A stretch of 64,000 bases of DNA, taken from positions 186,001 through 250,000 of the forward strand of contig CP017315.1 in the NCBI GenBank assembly GCA_002005325.1. Direction: 5' to 3'. Shown here in pieces: positions 50,009 to 58,384 of this stretch. This DNA is from Candidatus Tokpelaia hoelldoblerii (lineage in GTDB: Bacteria; Pseudomonadota; Alphaproteobacteria; Rhizobiales; Rhizobiaceae). Made by a program: the position numbers and the translations under genes. Numbering within the stretch: the first letter of the stretch is position 1; each line of letters opens with the position of its first letter. The notes under the pieces are model-generated. The model searched no databases, had not been told where the DNA came from, and was given only the letters and a program-made list of their open reading frames with translations.

Positions 50009-51327
50009 TAACACCCGGATTTTTGAATGACCCATTGCCCGCCCGTTCACCGGACAAGACAAAAGGTGGGGAGAAAACGGGGATGACAAAGCCGCGGCAC
50101 GGGCCGCAACATGGCAAGGCGGATGATTTTCACAGCCTGGTGGAACAGGGAAGCAGGCCCGGATCCGGCAAGCCGCAAACGGATGAGGATATGTTGGCAA
50201 CAGATTGTTTTTCTGCTGCTTTGCTGTTTCCGATGGTTGCTATTGCGGATGAAACGGCGGAACAGACAGGGGATGACGTTGTCATGGAAACCATGCCGGC
50301 AACCGATGATGAGGCGGTAATGGAAAAAATGCCGTTTGCGCCGGTTGTTGACAAGGTGAAGGTTATCAGGCGGGCTGGCAGCGCTGTTTCTGCACCCGCG
50401 GCGGATATGCCGTTTGCCGTGGCGCAAAATGATGGTGGCGATGAAGGAAGAACTGGAAAAAACGCGCAACTGGTTCAGGGAAAGGCGGGTTCTCTCCATG
50501 ATGCTGAAAAAGCCGCGGACGGGCAGGGGGAAAAGGTGGCTGCAGGCACTATATCCCGCAAGGAGACAGAAACTGTGGCTGAAACTGTTGCTGCCAGGGC
50601 CGGTGCGGCAGAAGACAATGTCCGCCGCCCTGTGCCGCAAGCGGCAGGCAGGCAGGGCGGTGGTCAGGATTTTGCTGCGCCGCGCCTGGATGCAGCGGAT
50701 TTGCCTGCACCTGCGACAGCGGTTAATCCGGCGGAAAAGCCGGCACAGCTTGAAGTTGGCGACAAGATCATACTGAAAGCACCGGCTGCGGAAAACACCA
50801 TGCTGGCGCGGATTGAAGCGGTGGAGGTTCTGTCAAGCCGCAGCCATGGCGATATGCGGCAGTTACATCTGCAACTGACACCGGAAAATCTTGGTACGGT
50901 TGAGGCGCGGTTGCGGCTGCATGAGAGCGGGTTGAGTGTGGAGTTGCGCGCGGTGCGGACAGAGAGCGCACATTTTCTGGCCCGTGATCATGAAATGCTT
51001 GTCACTTTGCTGAAACGCTCCGGTTTTAAGGAGCAAAGCCATGTTTCAGTCACCATCAGCGACCAGAATCGCACAGTCAGTCACCATGTGGCGCCGATGG
51101 CGCAATTGACCGGTGAGCAATCCGCCGGTCAGGGCAGCGGCGGGCAGAATGGCCACAACGGGCAGGATGTGCGCGCCGGGACGCAAGGTTCAGGTCAGAA
51201 TGGACGGGGCGGCAACCGGCCCGAGGGTGAAGATACTGCTTCCCGGAAGCAGTATGACAGGCAGCAGCCGGATGAGGGAGACAGGGAAAGCCATGCGCGT
51301 CGTCCGGTCCGTGGCCTTGTGGTTTAG
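50005..51327 (+). CDS. fliK: Flagellar hook-length control protein FliK (MotD)
   Basis: A 440-aa, mostly disordered, Gly/Glu-rich protein with the conserved C-terminal FliK domain (MRQLHLQLTPENLGTVEARL; LSVELRAVRTESAHFLARDH). FliK measures hook length and switches FlhB specificity; the rhizobial protein was first called MotD. The N-terminal part contains an imperfect internal repeat (VVMETMPATDDEAVMEKMPF). The ATG overlaps the motC stop. Its last 35 nt overlap the transglycosylase gene. Confidence 0.88.
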   Translation: MITPGFLNDPLPARSPDKTKGGEKTGMTKPRHGPQHGKADDFHSLVEQGSRPGSGKPQTDEDMLATDCFSAALLFPMVAIADETAEQTGDDVVMETMPATDDEAVMEKMPFAPVVDKVKVIRRAGSAVSAPAADMPFAVAQNDGGDEGRTGKNAQLVQGKAGSLHDAEKAADGQGEKVAAGTISRKETETVAETVAARAGAAEDNVRRPVPQAAGRQGGGQDFAAPRLDAADLPAPATAVNPAEKPAQLEVGDKIILKAPAAENTMLARIEAVEVLSSRSHGDMRQLHLQLTPENLGTVEARLRLHESGLSVELRAVRTESAHFLARDHEMLVTLLKRSGFKEQSHVSVTISDQNRTVSHHVAPMAQLTGEQSAGQGSGGQNGHNGQDVRAGTQGSGQNGRGGNRPEGEDTASRKQYDRQQPDEGDRESHARRPVRGLVV

Positions 51328-51856
51328 CCTCGTCTTCCCGGTATCCGGTTTTGCGGGCAATCTGTGCGAGGCGGAAATGATTGCCGCCTCGCAGCGTCAT
51401 TCTGTGCCGCTTGGTATTTTATATGCGGTCGGCCTTACCGAAACCGGCCACAAGGAAAGCCTGCAGCCCTATGCGCTCAATATTGAGGGCAAGGCCTATT
51501 TTGCCCGCAGCGAGGCAGAGGCGGTACAGGTTTTCAACCGGGCCCGGCGTGACGGCGCCAGGCTGATTGATCTGGGCTGCATGCAGATCAATCATCATTA
51601 TCATGGCAAAGTGTTTTCTTCATTGCATGATATGCTGCGTCCCGCCAGCAATGTGGATTATGCCGCGCGTTTCCTGCGTGAGCTTTATCAGCGTGAGGGC
51701 AACTGGACGATGGCGGTGGCGCGTTATCACGCCGGCCCTGATAATGATCCGGCACAAAAGCGTTATGTGTGCCGGGTTGTGCGCAATATGGTCGCTTCCG
51801 GTTTTGGCCAATGGACAGCAAATTCGCGCACATTCTGCCAAAGTGAAACTGATTAG
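51293..51856 (+). CDS. Lytic transglycosylase of the flagellar cluster (SltF-like candidate)
   Basis: A 187-aa exported protein: signal peptide (residues about 1-22, FAG), then an SLT domain with the catalytic Glu in AVGLTETGHKESLQPYALNI, the IDLGCMQINHHYH motif and a final AVARYHAGPDNDPAQKRYVC. It would cut peptidoglycan to let the rod pass. FlgJ in this genome has no hydrolase domain, so this enzyme is a good candidate to supply the activity, as SltF does in Rhodobacter. ATG 51293 lies within fliK, giving translational coupling; a longer ORF from 51113 has no signal peptide. Confidence 0.85.
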   Translation: MRVVRSVALWFSLVFPVSGFAGNLCEAEMIAASQRHSVPLGILYAVGLTETGHKESLQPYALNIEGKAYFARSEAEAVQVFNRARRDGARLIDLGCMQINHHYHGKVFSSLHDMLRPASNVDYAARFLRELYQREGNWTMAVARYHAGPDNDPAQKRYVCRVVRNMVASGFGQWTANSRTFCQSETD

Positions 51857-52073
51857 AATGACAGCTTTATTGAGTTTATTATGATGGTGTTTTTCAGCCA
51901 GTTCAGGCTGTTGGAAAGCAACTTGTGCCAGTGCAGTGAAAGTTATAAAAATTTTGCTGCAGTGCAAATATAAATTTATAATAAAAGTTACTAAAAATGT
52001 GTTGCTTTTGATTATCTCTTTGTATAATGAAAATTATTATATAATTATATATAAGCACAGGCGGTTTATTGAA
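51857..52073 (+). other. Very AT-rich region upstream of ftcR
   Basis: About 215 bp without a gene, strikingly AT-rich in its second half, with TATATAATTATATA (52038-52051) as a perfect palindrome. TTGCTT (52003-52008) and TATAAT (52023-52028) with a 14-bp spacer lie nearby but are not convincing. It probably holds the ftcR promoter. Confidence 0.5.
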
Positions 52074-52793
52074 ATGATCATCTTTGTTGATGAACGGCGG
52101 TCAGTCATTGCAAAGTATGAAGCCTTGTTTGCCCGCGAAGGTGTTTCGATGGCGGGTTTGTGCCCGGATGATTTTGATGAATGGATTGAAACGGCCTCTG
52201 TCCCCGATCTGGCGGCTGTGGAAGCGGTCCTGCTGGGGGAATGCCAGAACCGTCTTGAACGGCCGAAAAAAATCCGCCGCCGCAGTGCCGTACCGCTTCT
52301 GGCGCTTTGTGACAATCATTCTCTTGAGCAGACTCTGGACCTGTTCCGCTCCGGTGTTGATGATGTGCTGAATCCCACGATACATGTGCGTGAAATTCTG
52401 GCGCGGATAGGGGCGATTTTCCGGCGCAGAAAAATCAGGCCCGGCAATTATGACGGGGTGCAGTTCGGGCCGATCCGCATTTTCAATGACGGGCGTGATC
52501 CGGAAGTGGCAGGCAAGGAAATGTCCCTGCCGCGCCGCGAGCGTCAGATACTGGAGTATTTTGTCAACAGCCGCAACCGGCGGGTGGATAAAACACAAAT
52601 ATTCAGTGCGATATACGGTCTTTTTAATGCTGAGGTGGAAGAGAATGTTATTGAAAGCCATATCAGTAAATTGCGCAAGAAACTCAAAAAGCGCCTTGGT
52701 TATGACGCTATCGATTCCAAACGCTTTCAGGGCTATCGGCTGGAAGTGCGCGGCGCAGAGGAAGAGCCGTTTTCCATTCGGCTGCATGGCTAG
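52074..52793 (+). CDS. ftcR: Orphan OmpR-family flagellar regulator FtcR/Rem
   Basis: A 239-aa response-regulator-like protein matching Brucella FtcR closely: MIIFVDERRSVIAKYEALFA at the start, FRSGVDDVLNPTIHVREILA, then FGPIRIFNDGRDPEVAGKEM and the winged-helix EENVIESHISKLRKKLKKRL ending with IDSKRFQGYRLEV. FtcR (Rem in Sinorhizobium) activates flagellar genes, including fliF. No histidine kinase is adjacent. At the usual phosphorylation position the sequence reads AAVEAVLLGE, so the receiver appears atypical. It is a single-gene unit ahead of flgE. Confidence 0.95.
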   Translation: MIIFVDERRSVIAKYEALFAREGVSMAGLCPDDFDEWIETASVPDLAAVEAVLLGECQNRLERPKKIRRRSAVPLLALCDNHSLEQTLDLFRSGVDDVLNPTIHVREILARIGAIFRRRKIRPGNYDGVQFGPIRIFNDGRDPEVAGKEMSLPRRERQILEYFVNSRNRRVDKTQIFSAIYGLFNAEVEENVIESHISKLRKKLKKRLGYDAIDSKRFQGYRLEVRGAEEEPFSIRLHG

Positions 52794-52850
52794 CTCGTTT
52801 TAAAAAGGAATTGTTTTTTCAATCTGTTTTCGCCGAAAGCCGCTTTGCAA

Positions 52851-52880
52851 CAGTTTCGCGCAAGGCTGGGTGGCTAAACT
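52851..52880 (+). promoter_or_regulatory. Flagellar promoter motif upstream of flgE
   Basis: CAGTTTCGCGCAAGG occupies 52851-52865, identical over 15 bases to the flhA site. TAAACT (52875-52880) begins 10 nt after CAAG. The flgE start is 52 bp after CAAG. Confidence 0.75.
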
Positions 52881-52916
52881 TGAAATTGAGGTAATGAATA
52901 GCACAGGAGTAGCACA

Positions 52917-54206
52917 ATGGGTATCACCGGCATGATGCGGACAAGCGTTTCAGGAATGAACGCACAGGGTAACCGGCTTTCGGCAGTTGCAGACAATGTG
53001 GCAAATGCCAGCACAGCCGGTTACAAGCGCGCCAGTGTCCAGTTCTCTACGCTTGTTGTACCCACAGGGGCCAGCTCTTATGAGTCGGGCGGTGTCAACA
53101 GCCACATCGGTTACGAGATCAGCAAACAGGGCGTTTCCCGTAATACCGGTCTGCCGACCGATGTCATGATTAATGGCGGCGGTTTTTTCCGTGTGTCGGA
53201 CAATCCTTCTGGCTCGCCGGAATATCTGACCCGCGCCGGTTCTTTTACCAGCAATAATGAAGGTTACATTCAAAATGCCGCCGGTTATTATTTGCTGGAT
53301 AATAGCGGTAAACCCCTCAGGGTGGAACTGGTGGGTGTCGGTCTGGCTGCAGCCAAGCCGACACAGTCGGTTGATATGAGGGCCAATCTGCGTGCTGATG
53401 CGATGATCATCGACAAGGCGTTTAATCCGAAAGATGAAACAACCTTCAATCATAAAAAATCGGTGACGGTTTATGGCCGGCAGGGTGAAACCATCAATGT
53501 TGACTGGTACTATACAAAAACCGCGCAGAATACGTGGGAAATGCGTGCCTTTGTCGGTGATATGCCGATGGGAACGCAAGAGGACGCGCCGGCGGGCACT
53601 GTTGTTGAACTGAAATTTGATCAGGACGGCAACCTGGAAGAACCGGCTGCCAATCCGCTTTTTCAGATATCGGGAAAAAATGAGCCGTTTCCGGTTGAAA
53701 TAAAGCTTTATGGTGATGAATTCCTGCCGGATCCTGCTGACCCGGCGAACAGAATCCCAAAACCGAATATCAGCCAGATCGGCGCGCAGGATGTGTTCGC
53801 GCTGGATCAGAGTGGCGGCGTGCCGGTGGGTAAATTTGATGGCTTCACCTTCAGCCGGGATGGTGTTCTGGAAGTTTCCTATTCCAACGGGCTGACCAAT
53901 AAACAGGGTTTTGTCGGTCTTGCTTCGGTTATCGCCCCGGAACGGCTGACCGTTATCAACGGTACGGCGTTTCAGAGCAACAGCGAGTCAGGCCCTTATA
54001 TCACGCCGAGCATTGCCGGTGTTGAAGGCAGCGGCGCGGCGACGCTTTTCGGCTATCTGGAAACCGGCGTTCTGGAAGAATCAAACGCGGATATCGGTAA
54101 CGAGTTGACGGATATGATTGAAGCCCAGCGCAATTATACAGCCAACTCGAAGGTGTTCCAGACCGGTTCGGAAGTGATGGACGTTATTGTCAATCTGAAA
54201 CGATAA
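52917..54206 (+). CDS. flgE: Flagellar hook protein FlgE
   Basis: A 429-aa hook subunit. The N-terminus GMMRTSVSGMNAQGNRLSAV with ADNVANASTAGYKRASVQFS and the C-terminus ESNADIGNELTDMIEAQRNY with TANSKVFQTGSEVMDVIVNL are typical; the middle holds hook domains D1/D2 (LTRAGSFTSNNEGYIQNAAG; VDWYYTKTAQNTWEMRAFVG). It is first in the flgE-flgK-flgL-flaF-flbT-flgD-fliQ unit. Confidence 0.96.
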   Translation: MGITGMMRTSVSGMNAQGNRLSAVADNVANASTAGYKRASVQFSTLVVPTGASSYESGGVNSHIGYEISKQGVSRNTGLPTDVMINGGGFFRVSDNPSGSPEYLTRAGSFTSNNEGYIQNAAGYYLLDNSGKPLRVELVGVGLAAAKPTQSVDMRANLRADAMIIDKAFNPKDETTFNHKKSVTVYGRQGETINVDWYYTKTAQNTWEMRAFVGDMPMGTQEDAPAGTVVELKFDQDGNLEEPAANPLFQISGKNEPFPVEIKLYGDEFLPDPADPANRIPKPNISQIGAQDVFALDQSGGVPVGKFDGFTFSRDGVLEVSYSNGLTNKQGFVGLASVIAPERLTVINGTAFQSNSESGPYITPSIAGVEGSGAATLFGYLETGVLEESNADIGNELTDMIEAQRNYTANSKVFQTGSEVMDVIVNLKR

Positions 54207-54229
54207 TATAGATATAAGGAGCGCAGATC

Positions 54230-55588
54230 ATGGCTCTTGGTTCTGCACTGGCAGTCGCGCGCAATTCGTTGAGGGTGACATCCGGCCAGATGAATGTGGT
54301 ATCACAGAATATTGCCGGTGCACGCGATCCGGATTATGTCCGCCGCACCAATCACACGCATGCGCGGCTTTACAGCGGTGTATATGCGACGGTGCGGCGC
54401 GAGAGCAACCCGCATCTTCTCGCCAGCCACCTGAACAAAACCAGCGAGGCTGTGGCTTCCAATGTTATTGCCTCCGGTATCACGCGACTGTCAGATATCT
54501 ATGCCACGGATGATTTTGTCCGCTCACCGGCACGGCTTTTGGCCGGGTTCCGTGATTCGCTGCAGACATGGTATAACCAGTTTGACCAGGCCGGCCCGGG
54601 AGACGAGGCCATTTCTAGAGCGAAAGAACTGGCTTCGAGTCTTAATGAGGGGTCACAGGCTATTGCGCGGCTGCGCCGTGAGGCTGATCAGGATATCAAG
54701 GCTTCCGTTGGCAGAATTAACGATTTGCTGCAACGCTTTCGCGAGGTTGACCGGATGGTGACCGGCGCGGCCGGCCGGGGGCGGGATATTGACGCCTATA
54801 CCTATATGGATGAGCGTGACGCGCTGGTGAAGCAGCTTTCGGAAGAAATCGGCATCAGCACCGTGACGCATAATGATGGCAGCATGACGATTTACGGCAT
54901 GGATGGCAGCACGCTTTATGACAAGGAACCGCGCCTGATCACCTTTTCGCCCGCAACTGTCTTGCCGGCCGGGGCAGAAGGCGCTGCTGTCTATATTGAC
55001 GGTGTGCCGCTGACGCACAGTTCGTTCCGCAACCAGAATGGCAGCGGAACACTGGGTGGTTTGCTGAAAGTGCGCGATGATATTGCGCCGCAATATCAAA
55101 AACAGCTGGACGAGATTGCTGCTGCGCTGCTTGACGGTTTTCCGGAAATTTTTGAGGACAGCACTCCGGGGAGCGGCAATATTGATCTTTCCGGCCGGCT
55201 TGCTGTCAGGGCTGAACTGGATGTTGAAAAAGGCGGCAGCGCTGCGGCGATCGGCACGCGCGACAAGGTGCTGGAGCTTGTCAACGCCTTTGGCAAATCC
55301 AGGGATTATGATGGCGCCGCCGGTATCAGCGGCAGCCTGACCCTGATACAATATGCCGATAACTCCCTTGCCTGGATTGAAAACCGCCGCAAGGATGCCA
55401 TCTCGGACGCGCAATACCGCGAAACCATGTATATGCGTTCTGCTGAAACATTATCCAATGAAACCGGCGTCAATACCGATGATGAGCTGGCATTGATGTT
55501 GCAGCTTGAGCAAAGCTATTCCGCCACAGCAAAAATCATCAGCGCCGTTGGCAAGATGATGGATGATCTGATGGCGGTGATACGGTAG
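54230..55588 (+). CDS. flgK: Hook-filament junction protein FlgK
   Basis: A 452-aa hook-associated protein: LAVARNSLRVTSGQMNVVSQ with IAGARDPDYVRRTNH at the N-terminus and TLSNETGVNTDDELALMLQL with EQSYSATAKIISAVGKMMDD at the C-terminus. A conserved N-terminal-D1 block is RINDLLQRFREVDRMVTGAA. AAGGAGCG precedes the start. The FlgN-like chaperone candidate is at 15868. Confidence 0.93.
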   Translation: MALGSALAVARNSLRVTSGQMNVVSQNIAGARDPDYVRRTNHTHARLYSGVYATVRRESNPHLLASHLNKTSEAVASNVIASGITRLSDIYATDDFVRSPARLLAGFRDSLQTWYNQFDQAGPGDEAISRAKELASSLNEGSQAIARLRREADQDIKASVGRINDLLQRFREVDRMVTGAAGRGRDIDAYTYMDERDALVKQLSEEIGISTVTHNDGSMTIYGMDGSTLYDKEPRLITFSPATVLPAGAEGAAVYIDGVPLTHSSFRNQNGSGTLGGLLKVRDDIAPQYQKQLDEIAAALLDGFPEIFEDSTPGSGNIDLSGRLAVRAELDVEKGGSAAAIGTRDKVLELVNAFGKSRDYDGAAGISGSLTLIQYADNSLAWIENRRKDAISDAQYRETMYMRSAETLSNETGVNTDDELALMLQLEQSYSATAKIISAVGKMMDDLMAVIR

Positions 55589-55595
55589 GTGTATG

Positions 55596-56678
55596 ATGAA
55601 GCTTAATTTTTTTTCCACACATGTGCTCAACAATTCCCGCCGTCCGCAAATGGAAAGGGCGCAGCGCGATATGATTGTGGCGAGCCATGAGGCTGCAACC
55701 GGCAGGCTTTACGATCCCGGTGTGGTGCTGGGCCATAAAACCGGCCGCTTTGTCTATAATGAAGGGCAGTTGAACAATATCAGCCGGTTGATGGATACCA
55801 ACAATCTGGTTGCCCAGCGTATGGTGGCCGGTCAGGAAGCCATCAACAGTCTTGTCGGCGGAAAAGGCGCGAATGACAAGGGCATTGAAGGTGTCCTGAC
55901 CCGCTTTAACACGGAACTGGTGGGTTATCCTTCTGTGAGTGATTCCGAAACCTTGCAGCGTTCTGCCCGCAGCGCTATCAAATCCTTTTATTCGGCGATG
56001 AATACCAGTTTCAGCGGTGAATATGTTTTCGGCGGGACCAACACACAGCAGGCGCCGATGAAACCTTATGAAGACGCGCAAAAGGTCATGCAGCAGGCTT
56101 TTGAGGATTTTTTCGGCTTTGCTTCTGATGATGCGCAGGCCAGGGATATCACGGCCGGACAGATGGCAGAGTTTATTGACGGGCCGTTTTCAGACCTCTT
56201 CAATGAGGACAATTGGAAAGAATATTTTTCCAACGCGGAAGACAGTGTGCCGCGCAACATTATTTCGCCGGCCGGTGAAATGGTTGATGCCGGGATTTCC
56301 GCCAATGAAAAGGGGTTCCGTGAAGCGCTGAAAAACCTGGCGCTGGTGGGGGAATTCGGCGCGCTTGGCCTGTCTGAGGACGCGCAGGACATGCTGATCA
56401 GCCGCACCCGCGCCGGTACGGATAACACCTCGACTGGCAGCGCGGTGACACAGATTATCAGTTCTGCCTCACGGCTGGGCGCGGCGGAAAGTCAGCTCAG
56501 CAAAGCTACGGACCGCATGAGCTTGCAGGAAAAAGTGCTTGCCGACACGCGCGTTGAACTGATCGGGGTTGACCAGGCAGAGGCTATACAACGGGTGATG
56601 GATACGATGAATATGCTGAATATGTCCTACCAGTTGACCATGCAACTGTCGCGAATGAGTCTTGTCAACTATCTTTAA
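55596..56678 (+). CDS. flgL: Hook-filament junction protein FlgL
   Basis: A 360-aa protein related to flagellin ends: FSTHVLNNSRRPQMERAQRD at the start, FSGEYVFGGTNTQQAPMKPY in the middle, and VDQAEAIQRVMDTMNMLNMS then YQLTMQLSRMSLVNYL at the end. A start codon one triplet earlier is possible. It follows flgK by a few bases. Confidence 0.92.
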   Translation: MKLNFFSTHVLNNSRRPQMERAQRDMIVASHEAATGRLYDPGVVLGHKTGRFVYNEGQLNNISRLMDTNNLVAQRMVAGQEAINSLVGGKGANDKGIEGVLTRFNTELVGYPSVSDSETLQRSARSAIKSFYSAMNTSFSGEYVFGGTNTQQAPMKPYEDAQKVMQQAFEDFFGFASDDAQARDITAGQMAEFIDGPFSDLFNEDNWKEYFSNAEDSVPRNIISPAGEMVDAGISANEKGFREALKNLALVGEFGALGLSEDAQDMLISRTRAGTDNTSTGSAVTQIISSASRLGAAESQLSKATDRMSLQEKVLADTRVELIGVDQAEAIQRVMDTMNMLNMSYQLTMQLSRMSLVNYL

Positions 56679-56708
56679 AGAGGGACAGGCGCGAGCCTGA
56701 AATGACTT

Positions 56709-57074
56709 ATGTATCAATCACGCTATGAAGATATTGTCGATGAAGGGTCCGAAAGCGGGCGTGAGCGTGAAATCGTTTTGTTTGACCGGTGCATTGGCTT
56801 GTTACAGGCAGCGCGTGGCGCGGCGGCGGATACGCCGGACGTGCGCGAAGCGGTGATTTTCACCCGCCAGTTCTGGGCGGCTTTGATTGAGGATCTGGGG
56901 CTGGCGAACAATGCCCTGCCGAAGGAGACCAAGGCGTCGCTCATCTCTGTCGGCCTGTTTGTCCTGAAGGAAATTGACAAGCTGGCCAGTGGCGGGACGA
57001 TGGATTTTGACGCTGTTATTGATGTGTCGCAGGCAATCCGCAATGGTTTGTCGGCGGGGCAGGCCGGATCATGA
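56709..57074 (+). CDS. flaF: Flagellin synthesis regulator FlaF
   Basis: A 121-aa helical protein of the FlaF family: RCIGLLQAARGAAADTPDVR, FTRQFWAALIEDLGLANNAL and KASLISVGLFVLKEIDKLAS. In Caulobacter and Brucella FlaF promotes flagellin production and acts opposite to FlbT. It overlaps flbT by 4 nt. Confidence 0.92.
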   Translation: MYQSRYEDIVDEGSESGREREIVLFDRCIGLLQAARGAAADTPDVREAVIFTRQFWAALIEDLGLANNALPKETKASLISVGLFVLKEIDKLASGGTMDFDAVIDVSQAIRNGLSAGQAGS

Positions 57075-57538
57075 AGAAAAAATCTATCCGTCTGACATTG
57101 CGCCCGCATGAAAAACTGTTTTTGAATGGCGCGGTTATACAGGTTGAGCGCAGAAGTACAATCGAGCTGCTCAATGACGCGACCTTTTTGCTTGAGACCC
57201 ATGTTTTGCAGGCGGATGAAACTGACACGCCGTTGAAGCAGCTGTATTTTGCCGCCCAGATCATGCTGATTGATCCGGTCAATGCCGCGCAGGCGCGGGG
57301 ACTGGTTCTTGAAACGCTGGAAAATTTGCTGCGCAGGGTCAATGACAAAACGCTTCTGTCCGGTCTTTATGACTGTGTCGACATGATGAAAGATAACCGC
57401 ATTTTTGATATGTTGAAAATCATTCGCGGCCTTTATCCGCGTGAGGCGGAAATTTTAGGAAAACCGTTGCCGGTCAAAAAGCGCCCGGTGGAAAAGAATG
57501 AGGAAAAGTCTGGCCATGACGATAACATCCCAGCTTGA
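57071..57538 (+). CDS. flbT: Flagellin mRNA repressor FlbT
   Basis: A 155-aa protein: IRLTLRPHEKLFLNGAVIQV with ERRSTIELLNDATFLLETHV and LKQLYFAAQIMLIDPVNAAQ. FlbT binds the flagellin transcript leader and controls its stability or translation in alphaproteobacteria. It overlaps flaF upstream and the flgD start downstream. The flagellin leader at 43382-43573 is its presumed target. Confidence 0.93.
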   Translation: MKKKSIRLTLRPHEKLFLNGAVIQVERRSTIELLNDATFLLETHVLQADETDTPLKQLYFAAQIMLIDPVNAAQARGLVLETLENLLRRVNDKTLLSGLYDCVDMMKDNRIFDMLKIIRGLYPREAEILGKPLPVKKRPVEKNEEKSGHDDNIPA

Positions 57539-58082
57539 CAACAATGCAGGCCTTTATGATATCCCCGCTGACAGCAGAAAAAAAGCGGCCAGCGATGCAG
57601 ACAAGAACAAGAATGATTTTGATCTGTTCATCAAGCTGATGGTGGCGCAGATGAAAAATCAGGATCCGACCAATCCGATGGATGCGACGGAGTATGTTTC
57701 GCAGCTGGCGACATTTTCCATGGTGCAGCAGACAACAAAAACCAACAGCATGCTTGAAGGCCTTGGCCGGATGCTTGACGAGATGCTGGTGATCAATTCC
57801 ACCGGGCAGGCGGCCAGCTATGTCGGCAAGTATTTGACGATAGAAACCGAAGACGGCAAGGCGATCGGCGGTTTTATTGAATCTGTTTCGCTGTTTGATG
57901 AAGGACTGGTGGCGACGCTTGATGACGGCACCAAGGTGCTGATCGGCCCGGGCGTGACCATTTCGGAAAAAGCGCCGGAAGCAGGCTCCGGCGGTTCAGG
58001 AAGTGACGGCGGCATTGGCGCTGGCGAGGGAGAGAATGGCGGCGGCGCGGGTAAACCGGATGAGCCGGCCATACAGGCATGA
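57516..58082 (+). CDS. flgD: Flagellar hook-capping protein FlgD
   Basis: A 188-aa hook scaffolding protein. The FlgD N-terminal block is FDLFIKLMVAQMKNQDPTNP with MDATEYVSQLATFSMVQQTT. A short beta domain follows (ASYVGKYLTIETEDGKAIGG). The C-terminus is a Gly/Glu-rich tail (GSGGSGSDGGIGAGEGENGG), probably disordered. ATG 57516 has AGGAAAAG upstream; ATG 57498 is an alternative. It overlaps flbT and fliQ. Confidence 0.92.
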   Translation: MTITSQLDNNAGLYDIPADSRKKAASDADKNKNDFDLFIKLMVAQMKNQDPTNPMDATEYVSQLATFSMVQQTTKTNSMLEGLGRMLDEMLVINSTGQAASYVGKYLTIETEDGKAIGGFIESVSLFDEGLVATLDDGTKVLIGPGVTISEKAPEAGSGGSGSDGGIGAGEGENGGGAGKPDEPAIQA

Positions 58083-58345
58083 ATGAAACTGACGCCATAG
58101 AACTGGTGACATCGGCCATCTGGACGGTGTTGATGGCGAGCGGGCCGGCGGTTTTCTCTGCCATGACAGTCGGTATCTGTATTGCGTTGTTTCAGGCTTT
58201 GACGCAAATTCAGGAAATGACGCTGACCTTCATTCCAAAAATTGTGGTGATTTTTGTTGTGCTGGCTTTCTCCGCGCCTTTTGTCGGCGGCCAGATTTAT
58301 ACTTTTACCCAATATGTTTACGGGCGGATTGAAAGCGGCTTTTAA
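58079..58345 (+). CDS. fliQ: Flagellar export gate protein FliQ
   Basis: An 88-aa protein with two membrane helices: SAIWTVLMASGPAVFSAMTV and FIPKIVVIFVVLAFSAPFVG. The signature ALTQIQEMTLTFIPKI is typical. In Brucella and Sinorhizobium flhA follows directly; here the cluster ends and ybaB faces it from the other strand. Confidence 0.95.
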   Translation: MNETDAIELVTSAIWTVLMASGPAVFSAMTVGICIALFQALTQIQEMTLTFIPKIVVIFVVLAFSAPFVGGQIYTFTQYVYGRIESGF

Positions 58346-58384
58346 TGTCTGCCGCTTATCGAAACAGCTCTATGGCATATTGCC

